Source: Limiplasma sp031549415 (GTDB lineage: Bacteria > Bacillota > Clostridia > Christensenellales > Aristaeellaceae). From it: a stretch of 64,000 nucleotides of DNA. Location: positions 160,257 through 224,256 of the forward strand of contig JAVBPU010000005.1 in NCBI GenBank assembly GCA_031549415.1, read 5' to 3'. The translations under genes were made by a program, and so were the position numbers. Below are positions 24,140 to 32,988 of the stretch, in pieces; position 1 is the stretch's first letter; the number at the start of each line of letters is the position of its first letter. A model generated the notes under the pieces. It had not been told where the DNA came from. It searched no databases and saw only the letters and a list, made by a program, of their open reading frames with translations.

Positions 24140-26254
24140 TTATTCTTCGGCGGGTGTTTCTTCCTCCGCCTCGGGTTCTTCTTCCGCCACTGGCTCTTCT
24201 TCCTGGGCGGCGGCCTTCTTCGCCTTCTTGGCGGGCGCGGCTTCCGGTTCCTTAGCGGCGGCTTCCGCTTCCAACTGAGCACCCACGGCCTCGATGTTCA
24301 CGGCCACGGCTTCCTCACCGCCTTCTTCCAGCACCGCTTCTTCCTTGGCCTCGGGCTCCTGCAGGGCACGGATGCTCAGGCCAATGCGCTTGGCCTCCGG
24401 GTCCACGGACAGCACCTTCACCTGTACCATGTCGCCAATGTTCACGGCATCCTCCACCTTGTTGATGCGGGTGGGGGCGCACTGGCTGATGTGCACCAGG
24501 CCGTCAATGCCGGGTTCCAGCTCCACAAAAGCGCCAAAGGTGGTGATGCGGACCACCTTGCCCGTCACCACAGAGCCTTCGGGGTACTTTTCGGGGGCCA
24601 GGTCCCAGGGCTTGGACTGCATTTGTTTCAGGCCCAGCTGCACCCGTTCCCGTTCGGGGTCCAGGCCCAGCACCTTCACTTCCACTTCCTGGTCCGGGGC
24701 CACCACCTGGGAGGGATGCTTCACATGGGACCAGCTCAGATCGGTCACATGGATCAGGCCATCCACGCCGCCGATGTCCACAAAAGCGCCAAAATCCGTC
24801 AAGCGGCGCACAATGCCCTTGATGGTATCGCCTTCATGGATCTTGCCCCAAATTTCGCTTTTCTTGGCGGCAGCCTCTTCCTTCACCACGGCGCGGCGGC
24901 TGGCCACGATGCGCTTCTTCTGCTCATCCATCTCAATGATCTTCAGCTTCATGGGCTTGCCCACAAATTCGCCGATCTTTTCTACATAGCGGTTGGAAAG
25001 CTGAGACGCGGGAACAAAAGCCCGGATGCCGTCCACAATGGCAATCAAGCCGCCCTTGACCACTTCCTTGCCAATGCCCTCCACGTATTCGCCCTTTTCA
25101 TGCTTTTCCACCAGCTCGGCAAACGCTTTGCGGTTGAGCAGGTTCCGCTGGGACAGCAGCACGTTGCCCTCCCCGTCGTTCACCTTCACAACCTCAACCT
25201 CAAGCTCGTCCCCCAGCTGGACATTTTCGGTCACCAAATCATCGCGCTTGATCAAACCATCGGACTTGAAGCCAATATTCACACAGACTTCATCTTCCGT
25301 GATTTGAACCACCGTGCCGGTCACGGTTTGTCCAGGCCTGATTTTGACCAGGGTCGCTTCCACGTCAGCCATAAAGCTGCTTTTGTCCGCGTCCTCGGAG
25401 GAAACCCGTTGGTCCATTTGTTCCTTGTCAGTCATGCGTGTAAAAACCTCCTTAAGTGACCAGTCCGGCGTGCTCGCACCGGCGGTGATTCCGATTGATT
25501 CCGAATGAATATCTGCAAAGCCCGGCGGAACGTCCGCCGCACGCTCTACCAAAATGGTTCGAGGGCAAATGCTCTTGCAGGTTTCGTAGAGCTTGCGCGT
25601 GTTGGCGCTGCCCCGGCCGCCCACCACCAGCATGGCATCCGCCTGGGCCGCCAGCTGCTTGGCCTCCGCCTGGCGCACCACCGTAGCGGAGCAAATGGTG
25701 TCCTTCACGGTGAGGCTTTGCACCTTCTGCCGCAAGATGGGCAAAATGGCTTCCCAGCTCTCATGGGGAAAGGTGGTTTGGGAAACCGCCAGGGCCTGCT
25801 CCATGGCGGGCAGCGCCTCCGCTTCCTCCCGGCTGTGCACTGTATGCACCGGGCCTTTGCACCAGCCGATGGTGCCCATCACCTCCGGATGGTCCGGCTC
25901 CCCCACCAGCACCACAGGCGCGCCCTCCGCGCTGTACTTCGCCACAAAATCATGTAAGCGGCTTACGTAGGGGCAGGTCAGGTCAATCAGCTTGCGGCTG
26001 CTGCGGGCCAAGGCCTCCAGCACTTCCGGGGCCACCCCATGGCTGCGGATGATCACCGCTTTCCCCTGGGTTTCGCTGATGTCATCCACCTGCCGGATGC
26101 CTTTTCCCCGCAAATAAGCAATCAATTCCGGATTGTGCGCCAGCTCTCCGAAGCTGACAATGTCCGGTTCTGTCTGGGCCGCCTTCAGCGTTTCTTCCAC
26201 CGCGCGGCGCACACCCATACAAAACCCAGCGTGCCGCCCTACCTGAACCGGCAT
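24140..26254 (-). CDS. ispH: Bifunctional IspH (HMBPP reductase) - ribosomal protein S1 fusion
   Basis: 704 residues from ATG at 26254, eight bases after GGAGGA. Residues about 1-285 are IspH: cysteines in GFCMGVRRA (C12), DLTCPYVSRLH and DTICSATVVRQ hold the [4Fe-4S] cluster, with the SHG and TTF motifs between. It makes IPP/DMAPP in the last step of the MEP pathway. Residues about 300-635 are four S1 RNA-binding domains (for example GTVVQITEDEVCVNIGFKSDGLI and GIVRRLTDFGAFVDIGGVDGLIHVTDLSW). An Ala/Glu/Lys-rich tail ends the protein. This fusion is known and typical of Clostridia. It is the last gene of a cmk-plsC-ispH series. Confidence 0.95.
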   Translation of the reverse strand: MPVQVGRHAGFCMGVRRAVEETLKAAQTEPDIVSFGELAHNPELIAYLRGKGIRQVDDISETQGKAVIIRSHGVAPEVLEALARSSRKLIDLTCPYVSRLHDFVAKYSAEGAPVVLVGEPDHPEVMGTIGWCKGPVHTVHSREEAEALPAMEQALAVSQTTFPHESWEAILPILRQKVQSLTVKDTICSATVVRQAEAKQLAAQADAMLVVGGRGSANTRKLYETCKSICPRTILVERAADVPPGFADIHSESIGITAGASTPDWSLKEVFTRMTDKEQMDQRVSSEDADKSSFMADVEATLVKIRPGQTVTGTVVQITEDEVCVNIGFKSDGLIKRDDLVTENVQLGDELEVEVVKVNDGEGNVLLSQRNLLNRKAFAELVEKHEKGEYVEGIGKEVVKGGLIAIVDGIRAFVPASQLSNRYVEKIGEFVGKPMKLKIIEMDEQKKRIVASRRAVVKEEAAAKKSEIWGKIHEGDTIKGIVRRLTDFGAFVDIGGVDGLIHVTDLSWSHVKHPSQVVAPDQEVEVKVLGLDPERERVQLGLKQMQSKPWDLAPEKYPEGSVVTGKVVRITTFGAFVELEPGIDGLVHISQCAPTRINKVEDAVNIGDMVQVKVLSVDPEAKRIGLSIRALQEPEAKEEAVLEEGGEEAVAVNIEAVGAQLEAEAAAKEPEAAPAKKAKKAAAQEEEPVAEEEPEAEEETPAEE

Positions 26255-26332
26255 TCTTTCATCCTCCAAAGTATGTCAGGTTGGGTATTCGCCGAAAGTT
26301 CCTGGATTCCTTCTTTTCACAGCAAGGAAACG

Positions 26333-26352
26333 CAAAAAAAAGCGCCTTTTTC
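26333..26352 (-). terminator. Weak A/T hairpin after plsC
   Basis: Minus-strand AAAAAGGCGCTTTTTTTT: a 6-bp stem overlapping the plsC stop, followed by T residues. At most a partial terminator, so ispH may still be co-transcribed. Confidence 0.3.
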
Positions 26353-27007
26353 AGTATGCCTTGCCCAGGGTTTTTTCATGCTCCCGCCGCAGGTCCTCAT
26401 AGGTCTCCCGAATGACGCCCAACAGCTTGTCGCAATTGGCTTTGTCCACCCCGCCCGCCGCAAAGGCATCCATGGCAATGGGGTCGCCATAGTAGCAATC
26501 CACCCGCCGAAACAGCCGGGGCCGGGCGCTGATGTACGCGGGCAACATGGGCACATTGGCCCGCAGCGCCAAAATGGCCACGCCGCTTTCCAAGTCCTGC
26601 ATCACGCCTTCCTTGTGGCGGGTACCCTCGGGAAAAATGCCCAGGGGGTGGCCCTCCTTCAAGGCTTTCAGGCAGGCCCGCACCGCCGCCATGTCCATGT
26701 TGTGGCGGTCCACGGAAATCATGTGCAGCTTTTCAAACAGCCACTTGGTGAGGGGGTGGCTGTTCAGTTCTTTTTTCCCCAGGAAGTAAATTTGGTACCG
26801 CTTGCACTGCCAGCCCGCCACCAGCGGGTCCAGCAGGCAGCTATGGTTGGCAATCAGCATGAAAGGCGCATCCAATTGGGCCTTGTCCACCCCATGGTAC
26901 CGCACCGGAAAAAGGGTATGGAACAGGACAAAGCTGACCATCTGCGCCAGCCGGTACAGCAAAGTGAAACGCTCCTTGGAGGGCCTTGCTTTTACGGTCT
27001 GAGTCAT
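26351..27007 (-). CDS. plsC: 1-acyl-sn-glycerol-3-phosphate acyltransferase
   Basis: 218 residues from ATG at 27007, five bases after the cmk stop codon. NHSCLLDP carries the catalytic H-x4-D pair (H55, D60) and FPEGTRHKEG the phosphate-binding block of the family. A hydrophobic stretch near residues 20-35 (AQMVSFVLFHTLF) should place it at the inner face of the membrane. There it adds the second acyl chain to lysophosphatidic acid. It lies in the conserved clostridial order cmk-plsC-ispH/S1. Confidence 0.92.
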   Translation of the reverse strand: MTQTVKARPSKERFTLLYRLAQMVSFVLFHTLFPVRYHGVDKAQLDAPFMLIANHSCLLDPLVAGWQCKRYQIYFLGKKELNSHPLTKWLFEKLHMISVDRHNMDMAAVRACLKALKEGHPLGIFPEGTRHKEGVMQDLESGVAILALRANVPMLPAYISARPRLFRRVDCYYGDPIAMDAFAAGGVDKANCDKLLGVIRETYEDLRREHEKTLGKAY

Positions 27008-27012
27008 GGGGC

Positions 27013-27687
27013 TCACCGTCCTTTTCTTTGGTTCAGCAACAGGATCACCTGCTCCACCACTTGCGCCTGCGTCAAGTTGGAGCTGTCCACCAGCACCGCG
27101 TCCTCCGCCGGGCGCAGGGGGTCCACCTCCCGGGTGCTGTCCTGCTCATCCCGCAGGATCACGTCCTGCAGCACTTCCTCGTAGGAATCCGGCAGCCCCT
27201 TGGCTTGCAGCTCTTCCCAGCGCCGCTTGGCCCTCTCCTGCGGGGAGGCCGTTAAAAACACCTTGAGCGTGGCCTGGGGAAGCACCTTGGTGCCGATGTC
27301 CCGCCCGTCCAGCACCATGGAGCAGGTCTTGGCCAGGGCCTGCTGCATGCTCACCATCCACTTCCGCACCGCGGCGAACTTGGAGCAGTCAGACGCCCCC
27401 ATGCTGATCTCCGGCGTGCGGATGCGGTCCGTTACGTCCACGCCATTGATGATTGTCCGCTGCTTGCCTTCCAAAAATTGGATGTCCAGGCGGCTTCTGG
27501 CGGCCAGGGCTTCCATGGCCTGCTCCTCCCGGGGGCTTAGGCCCTCCTGCAAAGCCTGCCAGGCAAAGGCGCGGTACATGGCCCCCGTGTCCAGGTGCAA
27601 AATGCCCAGCTCTGTGGCCAGGGCTTCCGCCACCGTACTTTTTCCCGCCCCGCTGGGGCCGTCAATGGCAATGGAAATATGCTGCAT
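27013..27687 (-). CDS. cmk: Cytidylate kinase
   Basis: 224 residues. The P-loop GPSGAGKST is at 10-18, the LDTGAMYRAF substrate block follows, then RIRTPEISMGAS. LDGRDIGTKVLP gives the CMP-binding motif, and FLTASPQERAKRR the LID arginines. It phosphorylates CMP/dCMP in nucleotide recycling. It starts the cmk-plsC-ispH/S1 series and is preceded by hutP, 48 bp upstream on the same strand. Confidence 0.95.
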   Translation of the reverse strand: MQHISIAIDGPSGAGKSTVAEALATELGILHLDTGAMYRAFAWQALQEGLSPREEQAMEALAARSRLDIQFLEGKQRTIINGVDVTDRIRTPEISMGASDCSKFAAVRKWMVSMQQALAKTCSMVLDGRDIGTKVLPQATLKVFLTASPQERAKRRWEELQAKGLPDSYEEVLQDVILRDEQDSTREVDPLRPAEDAVLVDSSNLTQAQVVEQVILLLNQRKGR

Positions 27688-27735
27688 GGCTGTATGCCGT
27701 CCTCCCCTGATCCAATGAAAATTTTTGAAAACCGA

Positions 27736-28158
27736 TCAAATGGCCCTGTGGCCAAGGCCGATGCAGACCTCGTCCAAATGGCCCAGGCCAATGCCAAAAA
27801 ACAGGGCCACCGCCACATGCTCCCCATGGCGGGCCACACCAATCTTCCCGCCCACGTTCATGCCCAGGGCTTTGGGCGTAATCTGGTTGAGCGCCTCCCG
27901 GGCCGCCCCGGCCACGCTGCCTTCCTCCAGATGGGACTCGCTGATCACATGCTCCCGCTTGGCCGCCACAACGGCCCTTTCCACAATGCGGAGGATGCTG
28001 CCCACAAATTCGCCGCCAAAATCCGCGGCCACTGCGGCGATCCCCTCCGCTGCCAGCTGGCTGCGAAGCGTGGTTTCCTCTTCCCTGTCGCGGCTCATGC
28101 TAAGCAGTACAGCCGCCCGCGCCACTGCCCGGCTTCCGATGTCCGTTTGCGCTTGCAC
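27736..28158 (-). CDS. hutP: HutP-family RNA-binding protein
   Basis: 140 residues from GTG at 28158, with AAGGAAGG five to six bases upstream; the frame continues upstream to 28359 but crosses the promoter at 28213-28240. Recognisable HutP blocks are RAAVLLSMSRDREEE, FGGEFVGSILRIVERAVVAAKRE, HLEEGSVAGAAREALNQITPKALGMNVGGKIGVARHGEHVAVALFFG and LGHLDEVCIGLGHRAI. In Bacillus HutP is a hexameric, histidine- and Mg-dependent RNA-binding antiterminator of the hut operon. No histidine-utilisation gene is present in the window, so the RNA target here is probably different (inference). Confidence 0.88.
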   Translation of the reverse strand: MQAQTDIGSRAVARAAVLLSMSRDREEETTLRSQLAAEGIAAVAADFGGEFVGSILRIVERAVVAAKREHVISESHLEEGSVAGAAREALNQITPKALGMNVGGKIGVARHGEHVAVALFFGIGLGHLDEVCIGLGHRAI

Positions 28159-28212
28159 GGCAACCTTCCTTTCCTGCCAAGCGGCCCAGCCGCTTCCCAC
28201 ACGGTTTGTTCT

Positions 28213-28240
28213 ATTATAGCATGGATGACCGCAAGTGCAA
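28213..28240 (-). promoter_or_regulatory. hutP promoter
   Basis: Minus strand: TTGCAC, 16-bp spacer, TATAAT with TGC immediately before it. Start about 45 bp upstream of the hutP GTG. Confidence 0.65.
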
Positions 28241-28248
28241 GTTCGTGT

Positions 28249-28292
28249 TGTTTCTTTCTCTTTCGCCAAATGTTTCTTTCTCTTTCGCCAAA
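28249..28292. repeat. Perfect 22-bp tandem duplication
   Basis: Two identical head-to-tail 22-bp units, each TGTTTCTTTC then TCTTTCGCCAAA, lie between the ncRNA terminator and the hutP promoter. Possibly replication slippage; no function assigned. Confidence 0.8.
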
Positions 28293-28304
28293 CCCGCATG
28301 TTTG

Positions 28305-28538
28305 TAAACAAAAAGCTTTCCTGACCCTTTCGGGTAAGAAAGCCTTTGCTGAGTCCCAAAGTGCCGCTGTATCCGTTTTTTCACCCGCTATGTTAGCAGG
28401 CTGGTGCTCTACCGGCATCTCTTTGCCTTCCCCTGGCGCACAAGTGCGGGGGCCTGGCATAAAATACCGAACGCGAACTCCATTTTTCGAAATGTGGGTA
28501 AAAACATGACCTTGGCGCACACTTCAGGAGCCTCACTG
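28305..28538 (-). ncRNA. ssrS: Free-standing structured RNA, 6S-like
   Basis: A strong promoter (28544-28573) and an intrinsic terminator (hairpin 28315-28344, then TTTTTGTTT) delimit about 230 nt with no reading frame. The 5' part, GAGGCTCCTGAAGTGTGCGCC, can pair with the 3' part GCGGCACTTTGGGACTC as a long interrupted closing stem. A GC-rich apical hairpin (GCC, CCCC, CGCAC / GTGCG, GGGG, GGC) crowns the RNA, with an open middle. Closing stem, large central bubble and apical arm are the 6S RNA plan, and the bases around CTGAAGTGT/GGCACTTTGG resemble known 6S ends. GTGAGGCTCC also recalls the M-box, but no Mg transporter follows. Identity as 6S is inference. Confidence 0.5.
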
Positions 28539-28543
28539 ACCAT

Positions 28544-28573
28544 ATTATATGCCGTTTCCTAAAACCTTGTCAA
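28544..28573 (-). promoter_or_regulatory. Promoter of the 6S-like RNA
   Basis: Minus strand: TTGACA, 18-bp spacer, TATAAT: full consensus hexamers. Confidence 0.85.
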
Positions 28574-28644
28574 GGAAAATTGATTGGAAATTGCCAGCGA
28601 AGGCTAAAGTATTCTGTCGAAAAACCAGCTTTTCCTTTGGACGG

Positions 28645-30294
28645 TCAGCGGCCCAAAAAATCAATGACGGTCTGCTGGCTTTCATAGGTCAAAATCGTGT
28701 AGTAATCATCCGCGTAAGCGATCTCTCCGGAAGCCACCAGCTCGTTTTCCGTGTTCTCCCCGTACTCCTCCAGCGTCAGCAGCAAAAACACCTCGCCCAC
28801 GCTTTCGTCCAGCTCCTGGTAGTCCTTGCGGGTCAACCAGTCGTAATATTTCGTTTCCGGTGACAGGCGGATTCCCACACAGCGAATCTTGCCGTCGGAA
28901 AGCTCCGTGGCCACATTGCAGTTCCAAAAAGTGCCATAGCCCAGCGTGAGCTCGTTTTCTTCCAAGTATTCAATGGCCGGGGTCAGCTCATCCACCAGGT
29001 ACAGGTCCTCAAAGCCAAGCCAGCCGTACCGGAGATGGGTCTCAATGGGCCGCTGCACAAAATAATTGCCCATGATCACGCTGCTGGCCAGCCAGACCAG
29101 CGCAAAAAACCAAGCCGCCGGGCGGAGCCAGGGCGCGTGCCCTTCCTTGCGTTGCAGAAACAGGGCCATCACCGGGATGGCGAAAACGATCACCGGCAGA
29201 TAATAGGATTGGCCCACCACGGGGGTAAACCAAAAAACCATGGTATTGATGAACAACGAAGCCAAAAAAAAGGTGGGAAGGGTTTGTTCCCTGGTGAGGC
29301 CGTTTTGGGCCCGCTTGGCCAAATGGAAGGCCGCCACCACCACCAAGGCCGAGCACAGCACGCAGCCCACGGAAACGATCCCGTCCAAAGAGAGCGCCGG
29401 CCCTCCCGGCTGGTAGCCAAAGGCATACAGGAACTGCCGGAGGATCTCCTCCAACTGCACAAAGCTTGGATCGGTCAAAATGAGCTGGTTATAACTCTTA
29501 AAATCATATAACTTGGCCAGGACCATGGAATTGATCAAAAAGCCCACGAACGCCGCTGCCACGGCCAACTCACACCACAGGACCGGCATCCACAGCCTCT
29601 GCCTTTCCTTCGCGCCTTGTATGCCCTGATTCTCCCAAAACGCTTTGGCCACCAAGTATCCGCAGGCGAGCACCAGGGGCGCGAAGGTGGTCAGCATCTG
29701 CCGGACGCCGTTCAGCCCGGAAAGGAAGGAGATGAGCACCAGAAATCCGATTTTCAGACCCTTGACCACGGTTTTGGCCTGGGGCTTGTTCAGAAGGGAA
29801 AGCAGCAGCCCAAGGATCAAAAAGCTCATGGAGATGCTGGGCACGTAGTGGTTATGAAACAGCAGAAACCGCGCGTGGATGGCCGTGCCCGGCAACAGCA
29901 TAAGCCCCGTGGTGAAAAAGATGGTTTTCCATTTCAGGCCCATCTGCTTGGCCATGTATCCATAGGAAAGCCCCAAAAACAGCACCAAAATCACCGAGGC
30001 CACAAACCGTACCGTGCTCCAATCATCGGTGAGGTGAAACAGCAGCGCGTGCAGGATTTGGAAATGGAACACGCGCAATTCCGTAGAATAGTAAAAATTG
30101 CTGGACAGTATGCCGCCTTCCTCCGACAGGAGGTGGCCCAGCACCATATCGCTGGAGGTATCGGCATCCAAAAAGGTGGTGGACATTTGATGGTTCAGCA
30201 AAATCACACAAACGAGCACCGCAGCTAAAAATACCGCGCTGCCGATGAACCCGATCTTTTGAAGCATGGCTTTATGATTCTTGATATACTGCAA
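28645..30294 (-). CDS. Polytopic membrane protein, GT-C glycosyltransferase-like
   Basis: About 549 residues. The frame runs back to 30363, but the promoter at 30335-30363 starts transcription inside that stretch. TTG at 30294, preceded by AGGAAGG, is therefore the likeliest start. A first membrane helix (IGFIGSAVFLAAVLVCVILL) leads to STTFLDADTSSDMVLGHLL, an acidic loop like those of GT-C glycosyltransferases. About nine more hydrophobic segments follow, then a soluble C-terminal domain of about 120 residues with YLEENELTLGYGTFWNC. It has no operon partner. It is similar in plan, not obviously in sequence, to the paralogs at 1-3392. Lipid-linked sugar transfer is inference. Confidence 0.7.
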   Translation of the reverse strand: MQYIKNHKAMLQKIGFIGSAVFLAAVLVCVILLNHQMSTTFLDADTSSDMVLGHLLSEEGGILSSNFYYSTELRVFHFQILHALLFHLTDDWSTVRFVASVILVLFLGLSYGYMAKQMGLKWKTIFFTTGLMLLPGTAIHARFLLFHNHYVPSISMSFLILGLLLSLLNKPQAKTVVKGLKIGFLVLISFLSGLNGVRQMLTTFAPLVLACGYLVAKAFWENQGIQGAKERQRLWMPVLWCELAVAAAFVGFLINSMVLAKLYDFKSYNQLILTDPSFVQLEEILRQFLYAFGYQPGGPALSLDGIVSVGCVLCSALVVVAAFHLAKRAQNGLTREQTLPTFFLASLFINTMVFWFTPVVGQSYYLPVIVFAIPVMALFLQRKEGHAPWLRPAAWFFALVWLASSVIMGNYFVQRPIETHLRYGWLGFEDLYLVDELTPAIEYLEENELTLGYGTFWNCNVATELSDGKIRCVGIRLSPETKYYDWLTRKDYQELDESVGEVFLLLTLEEYGENTENELVASGEIAYADDYYTILTYESQQTVIDFLGR

Positions 30295-30334
30295 GAGAAA
30301 CCCAACCTTCCTGTAACCTGATTGTAACCCATGC

Positions 30335-30363
30335 AGTATACAGGAATAAATTGGAAATTTCAA
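30335..30363 (-). promoter_or_regulatory. Promoter of the membrane protein gene at 28645-30294
   Basis: Minus strand: TTGAAA, 17-bp spacer, TATACT preceded by TG. Confidence 0.75.
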
Positions 30364-30408
30364 TGAGGCTTTGTCAAAAAATTGTACTTCAGGAATTTTA
30401 CCGTCGAC

Positions 30409-32961
30409 TCATGTGCGGTAGGCGGTGTCCTCCATGGGCAGGCGGCTTCTGAACTTGCCGTCCACCTTGTAGGCCGCGTAGGCGGCAGCGGGGGCGGCGG
30501 CCACCGCACAAATTTCCCCCACGCCCTTGGCTCCAAAGGCCAAGTCCGCCTTGTTGCCCTTCTCCACCAAAATCACCTCGATGGGCGGCGCTTCCGTGGC
30601 GCGGATCAGGCCCAGGATGCCATAGGTGGACTTCACATAGCCGTTTTCCATCACAAAATCCTCGGTGAGGCCATAGCCCAGGCCCATCAGCACGCCGCCC
30701 TCAATCTGCCCCTCGCAGGCCTTGGGGTTCACCACCTGGCCCACATCATGGGCGGCCACCACCCGCCGCACGGTTTTGCTCTCGTCCATGATCACCACCT
30801 GGGCCCCATAGCCGTAGGCCACATGGCTCACGGGATTGGGCACATCGCTGCCCATCTTGTCTGTGATTCCCAGGTATTCCCCGTAGAACTCCTTCCCTTC
30901 CAGCGCGTCCAAAGCAAGGCCCTTGTCCAGCTCCGCTTTCAGCAGCGCGGCGGCCCGCCGGGTGGCCTCGCCGGTAAAAAGGGTCTGGCGGCTGGCGGTG
31001 GTGGTGCCGGAGTTGGGGGTCAGGGCCGTATCCGGCCTTTCGTGGACCATCTGCTCCGGGGCCAGGCCGGTTTCGCTGCACACCATGGACACGCACACCG
31101 TGGCCAGCCCCTGGCCAATGCAGGCGGCGGAGGTGCGGATGTGGACCTTGCCCTCCATCACTTTGAGAAGGCAACGCCCCGTGTCCGGAATGCCCACGCC
31201 CAGGCCGCTGTTTTTCAGGCAACCGGCAATCCCGGCGTAGGGGCTGCTGTCAAAGGCGTCCTTCACCGCCTCCAGGCATTCCACAAAGGCAGTATCCGGG
31301 GTGGCGACCTGCCCGTTGGGCAGCACCTGGCCGGGGCGGATGGCGTTGCGGTAGCGCATCTCCCAGGGGGAAAGGCCCACCTTTTCCGCCAGCAGGTTCA
31401 CATTCTGCTCGGAGGCAAAGCAGCTTTGGGTGACCCCGAAGCCGCGAAAAGCGCCGCCGGGCACGTTGTTGGTATAGACGCAAATGCCCGTAATATCCAC
31501 ATTCTGGAAGTTGTAGGGGCCCCCGGCATGGGTGCAGGCCCGCTGCAGCACCGGGCCGCCCAGGGAGGCATAGGCCCCGCAGTCGGACACCAGCAAGGCC
31601 CGCATAGCCAGCAGCTTGCCGTCCTTGTCGCAGGCGGTGGTGACGTCCATTTCCATGGCGTGGCGTTTGGTGTGCACGTTCAGGCTTTCCTGCCGGGAGA
31701 ACTTCACCTTCACAGGCCTTCCGGTGTGCCAGGCCATCAGCGCCGCATGGTGCTGCACGCTCATGTCCTCCTTGCCGCCAAAGCCGCCGCCCACCAAAAA
31801 GGACTGGCTGCGGACCTTTTCCGGGGGCAGCTGTAGCATGCGGGCAATTTCCTTCTGCTCGTCATAGACCGATTGCGCCCCGGTGTACAGCAAGATGCCG
31901 TCCCCCTCCGGCATGGCGATGGCGCATTCCGGCTCCATAAAGGCGTGGTCCGTCATGGGGGTGGAGTAATGGGTGGTGACCACATGGGCGGCGGCGGCCA
32001 AGGCCCCGTCCACATCGCCCCGTTTCAGCTCCTGCTTGAAAAGGACATTGCCCTTTTCGTGAAGCCTGGGGGCATCCTCTTGCAAGGCCTCCGCCGGGCT
32101 GGTCACCGGGGGCAGCTCTTCATAGTCCACTTCGATCAGCGCCAGCACCTGGTCCAGGCTCTCCGGGCGGTTTGTGGCCACCAGCGCGATGGCGTCCCCC
32201 ACATAGCGGGTCACGTCGCCCTTGGCAATCATCACATCCCAGTCCTGCACCAAATGCCCGGTCTTGTTAAAGGGCACGTCCTGGGCGGTCAAAATCCGCA
32301 CTACGTCCGGGTGTTCCAGGGCCTTGTCCAGGCGGATGTCCAGCACCTGGGCCCGGGGATACTTGGACCGCAGGGCCTTGGCGTATATCATACCCGGCAC
32401 GGTCACATCGTCCACAAAGGCCCCGGTGCCCAGCACCTTCTCCCGGGTATCCACCCGGGCCCAGTGGGTGCCCACCTGCCCGGTGGGGTGGGGGACGGGC
32501 ACCGGTTTGTTGTCCCGGAAGAACTCCGCCGCCATCAAAATGGCGTCCTCAATTTTCACATAGCCCGTGCAGCGGCAGATGTTGCCCTTGAGGGCCGCCT
32601 TTACCTCCCGCCGGGTGGGAGTCGGGTTCTGGTCCAGCAAGGCCTTGGCGCTGATGACCATGCCGGGGATGCAAAAGCCGCACTGCACCGCCCCGGCCTC
32701 GCCAAAGCAGTGGACGTAGACCTCCTTTTCCTGCTGGGAAAGGCCCTCCACCGTCACTATGCTCTTGCCCTGGGCCTTGGCCACGGTGAGCAGGCATGCC
32801 CGCATCTTTTTCCCGTCCACCAGAAGGGTGCAGGTGCCGCAAGCGCCTGCGCCGCAGCCATTTTTTACAGAGGTGAGGCGCAGCTCCTCCCGCAAATAAT
32901 CCAGCAGCGTTTGGTCGGTATCGGTGGTGTGCTGTACGCCATTGACCGTGAGGGTGTACAT
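30409..32961 (-). CDS. xdhD: Selenium-dependent xanthine dehydrogenase-like molybdenum hydroxylase (Fe-S and Mo domains fused)
   Basis: 850 residues. Residues 1-150 bind two [2Fe-2S] clusters: plant-type CGAGACGTC (C36, C41, C44 with C56) and a second set C94, C97, C129, C131 (CGFC...CRC). The rest is the molybdopterin part: GGGFGGKED, NVPGGAFRGFGVTQ, a GQG loop and FGAKGVGE, where the glutamate is the catalytic base. No FAD domain is present, so an external partner must take electrons; YgfK in the same operon is a candidate. This arrangement and length match the family called selenium-dependent xanthine dehydrogenase, in which selenium is a labile Mo ligand, not selenocysteine. No in-frame UGA is seen. 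Last gene of ssnA-ygfK-hyuA-xdhD. Confidence 0.88.
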   Translation of the reverse strand: MYTLTVNGVQHTTDTDQTLLDYLREELRLTSVKNGCGAGACGTCTLLVDGKKMRACLLTVAKAQGKSIVTVEGLSQQEKEVYVHCFGEAGAVQCGFCIPGMVISAKALLDQNPTPTRREVKAALKGNICRCTGYVKIEDAILMAAEFFRDNKPVPVPHPTGQVGTHWARVDTREKVLGTGAFVDDVTVPGMIYAKALRSKYPRAQVLDIRLDKALEHPDVVRILTAQDVPFNKTGHLVQDWDVMIAKGDVTRYVGDAIALVATNRPESLDQVLALIEVDYEELPPVTSPAEALQEDAPRLHEKGNVLFKQELKRGDVDGALAAAAHVVTTHYSTPMTDHAFMEPECAIAMPEGDGILLYTGAQSVYDEQKEIARMLQLPPEKVRSQSFLVGGGFGGKEDMSVQHHAALMAWHTGRPVKVKFSRQESLNVHTKRHAMEMDVTTACDKDGKLLAMRALLVSDCGAYASLGGPVLQRACTHAGGPYNFQNVDITGICVYTNNVPGGAFRGFGVTQSCFASEQNVNLLAEKVGLSPWEMRYRNAIRPGQVLPNGQVATPDTAFVECLEAVKDAFDSSPYAGIAGCLKNSGLGVGIPDTGRCLLKVMEGKVHIRTSAACIGQGLATVCVSMVCSETGLAPEQMVHERPDTALTPNSGTTTASRQTLFTGEATRRAAALLKAELDKGLALDALEGKEFYGEYLGITDKMGSDVPNPVSHVAYGYGAQVVIMDESKTVRRVVAAHDVGQVVNPKACEGQIEGGVLMGLGYGLTEDFVMENGYVKSTYGILGLIRATEAPPIEVILVEKGNKADLAFGAKGVGEICAVAAAPAAAYAAYKVDGKFRSRLPMEDTAYRT

Positions 32962-32988
32962 GGGAATGCCTCCTATCGTCTTGGTCCG

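Noticed and set aside
28480..28537. M-box (Mg riboswitch) because of GTGAGGCTCCTG
   Set aside because: The other M-box core segments are absent, the RNA ends in its own terminator and no Mg transporter follows.
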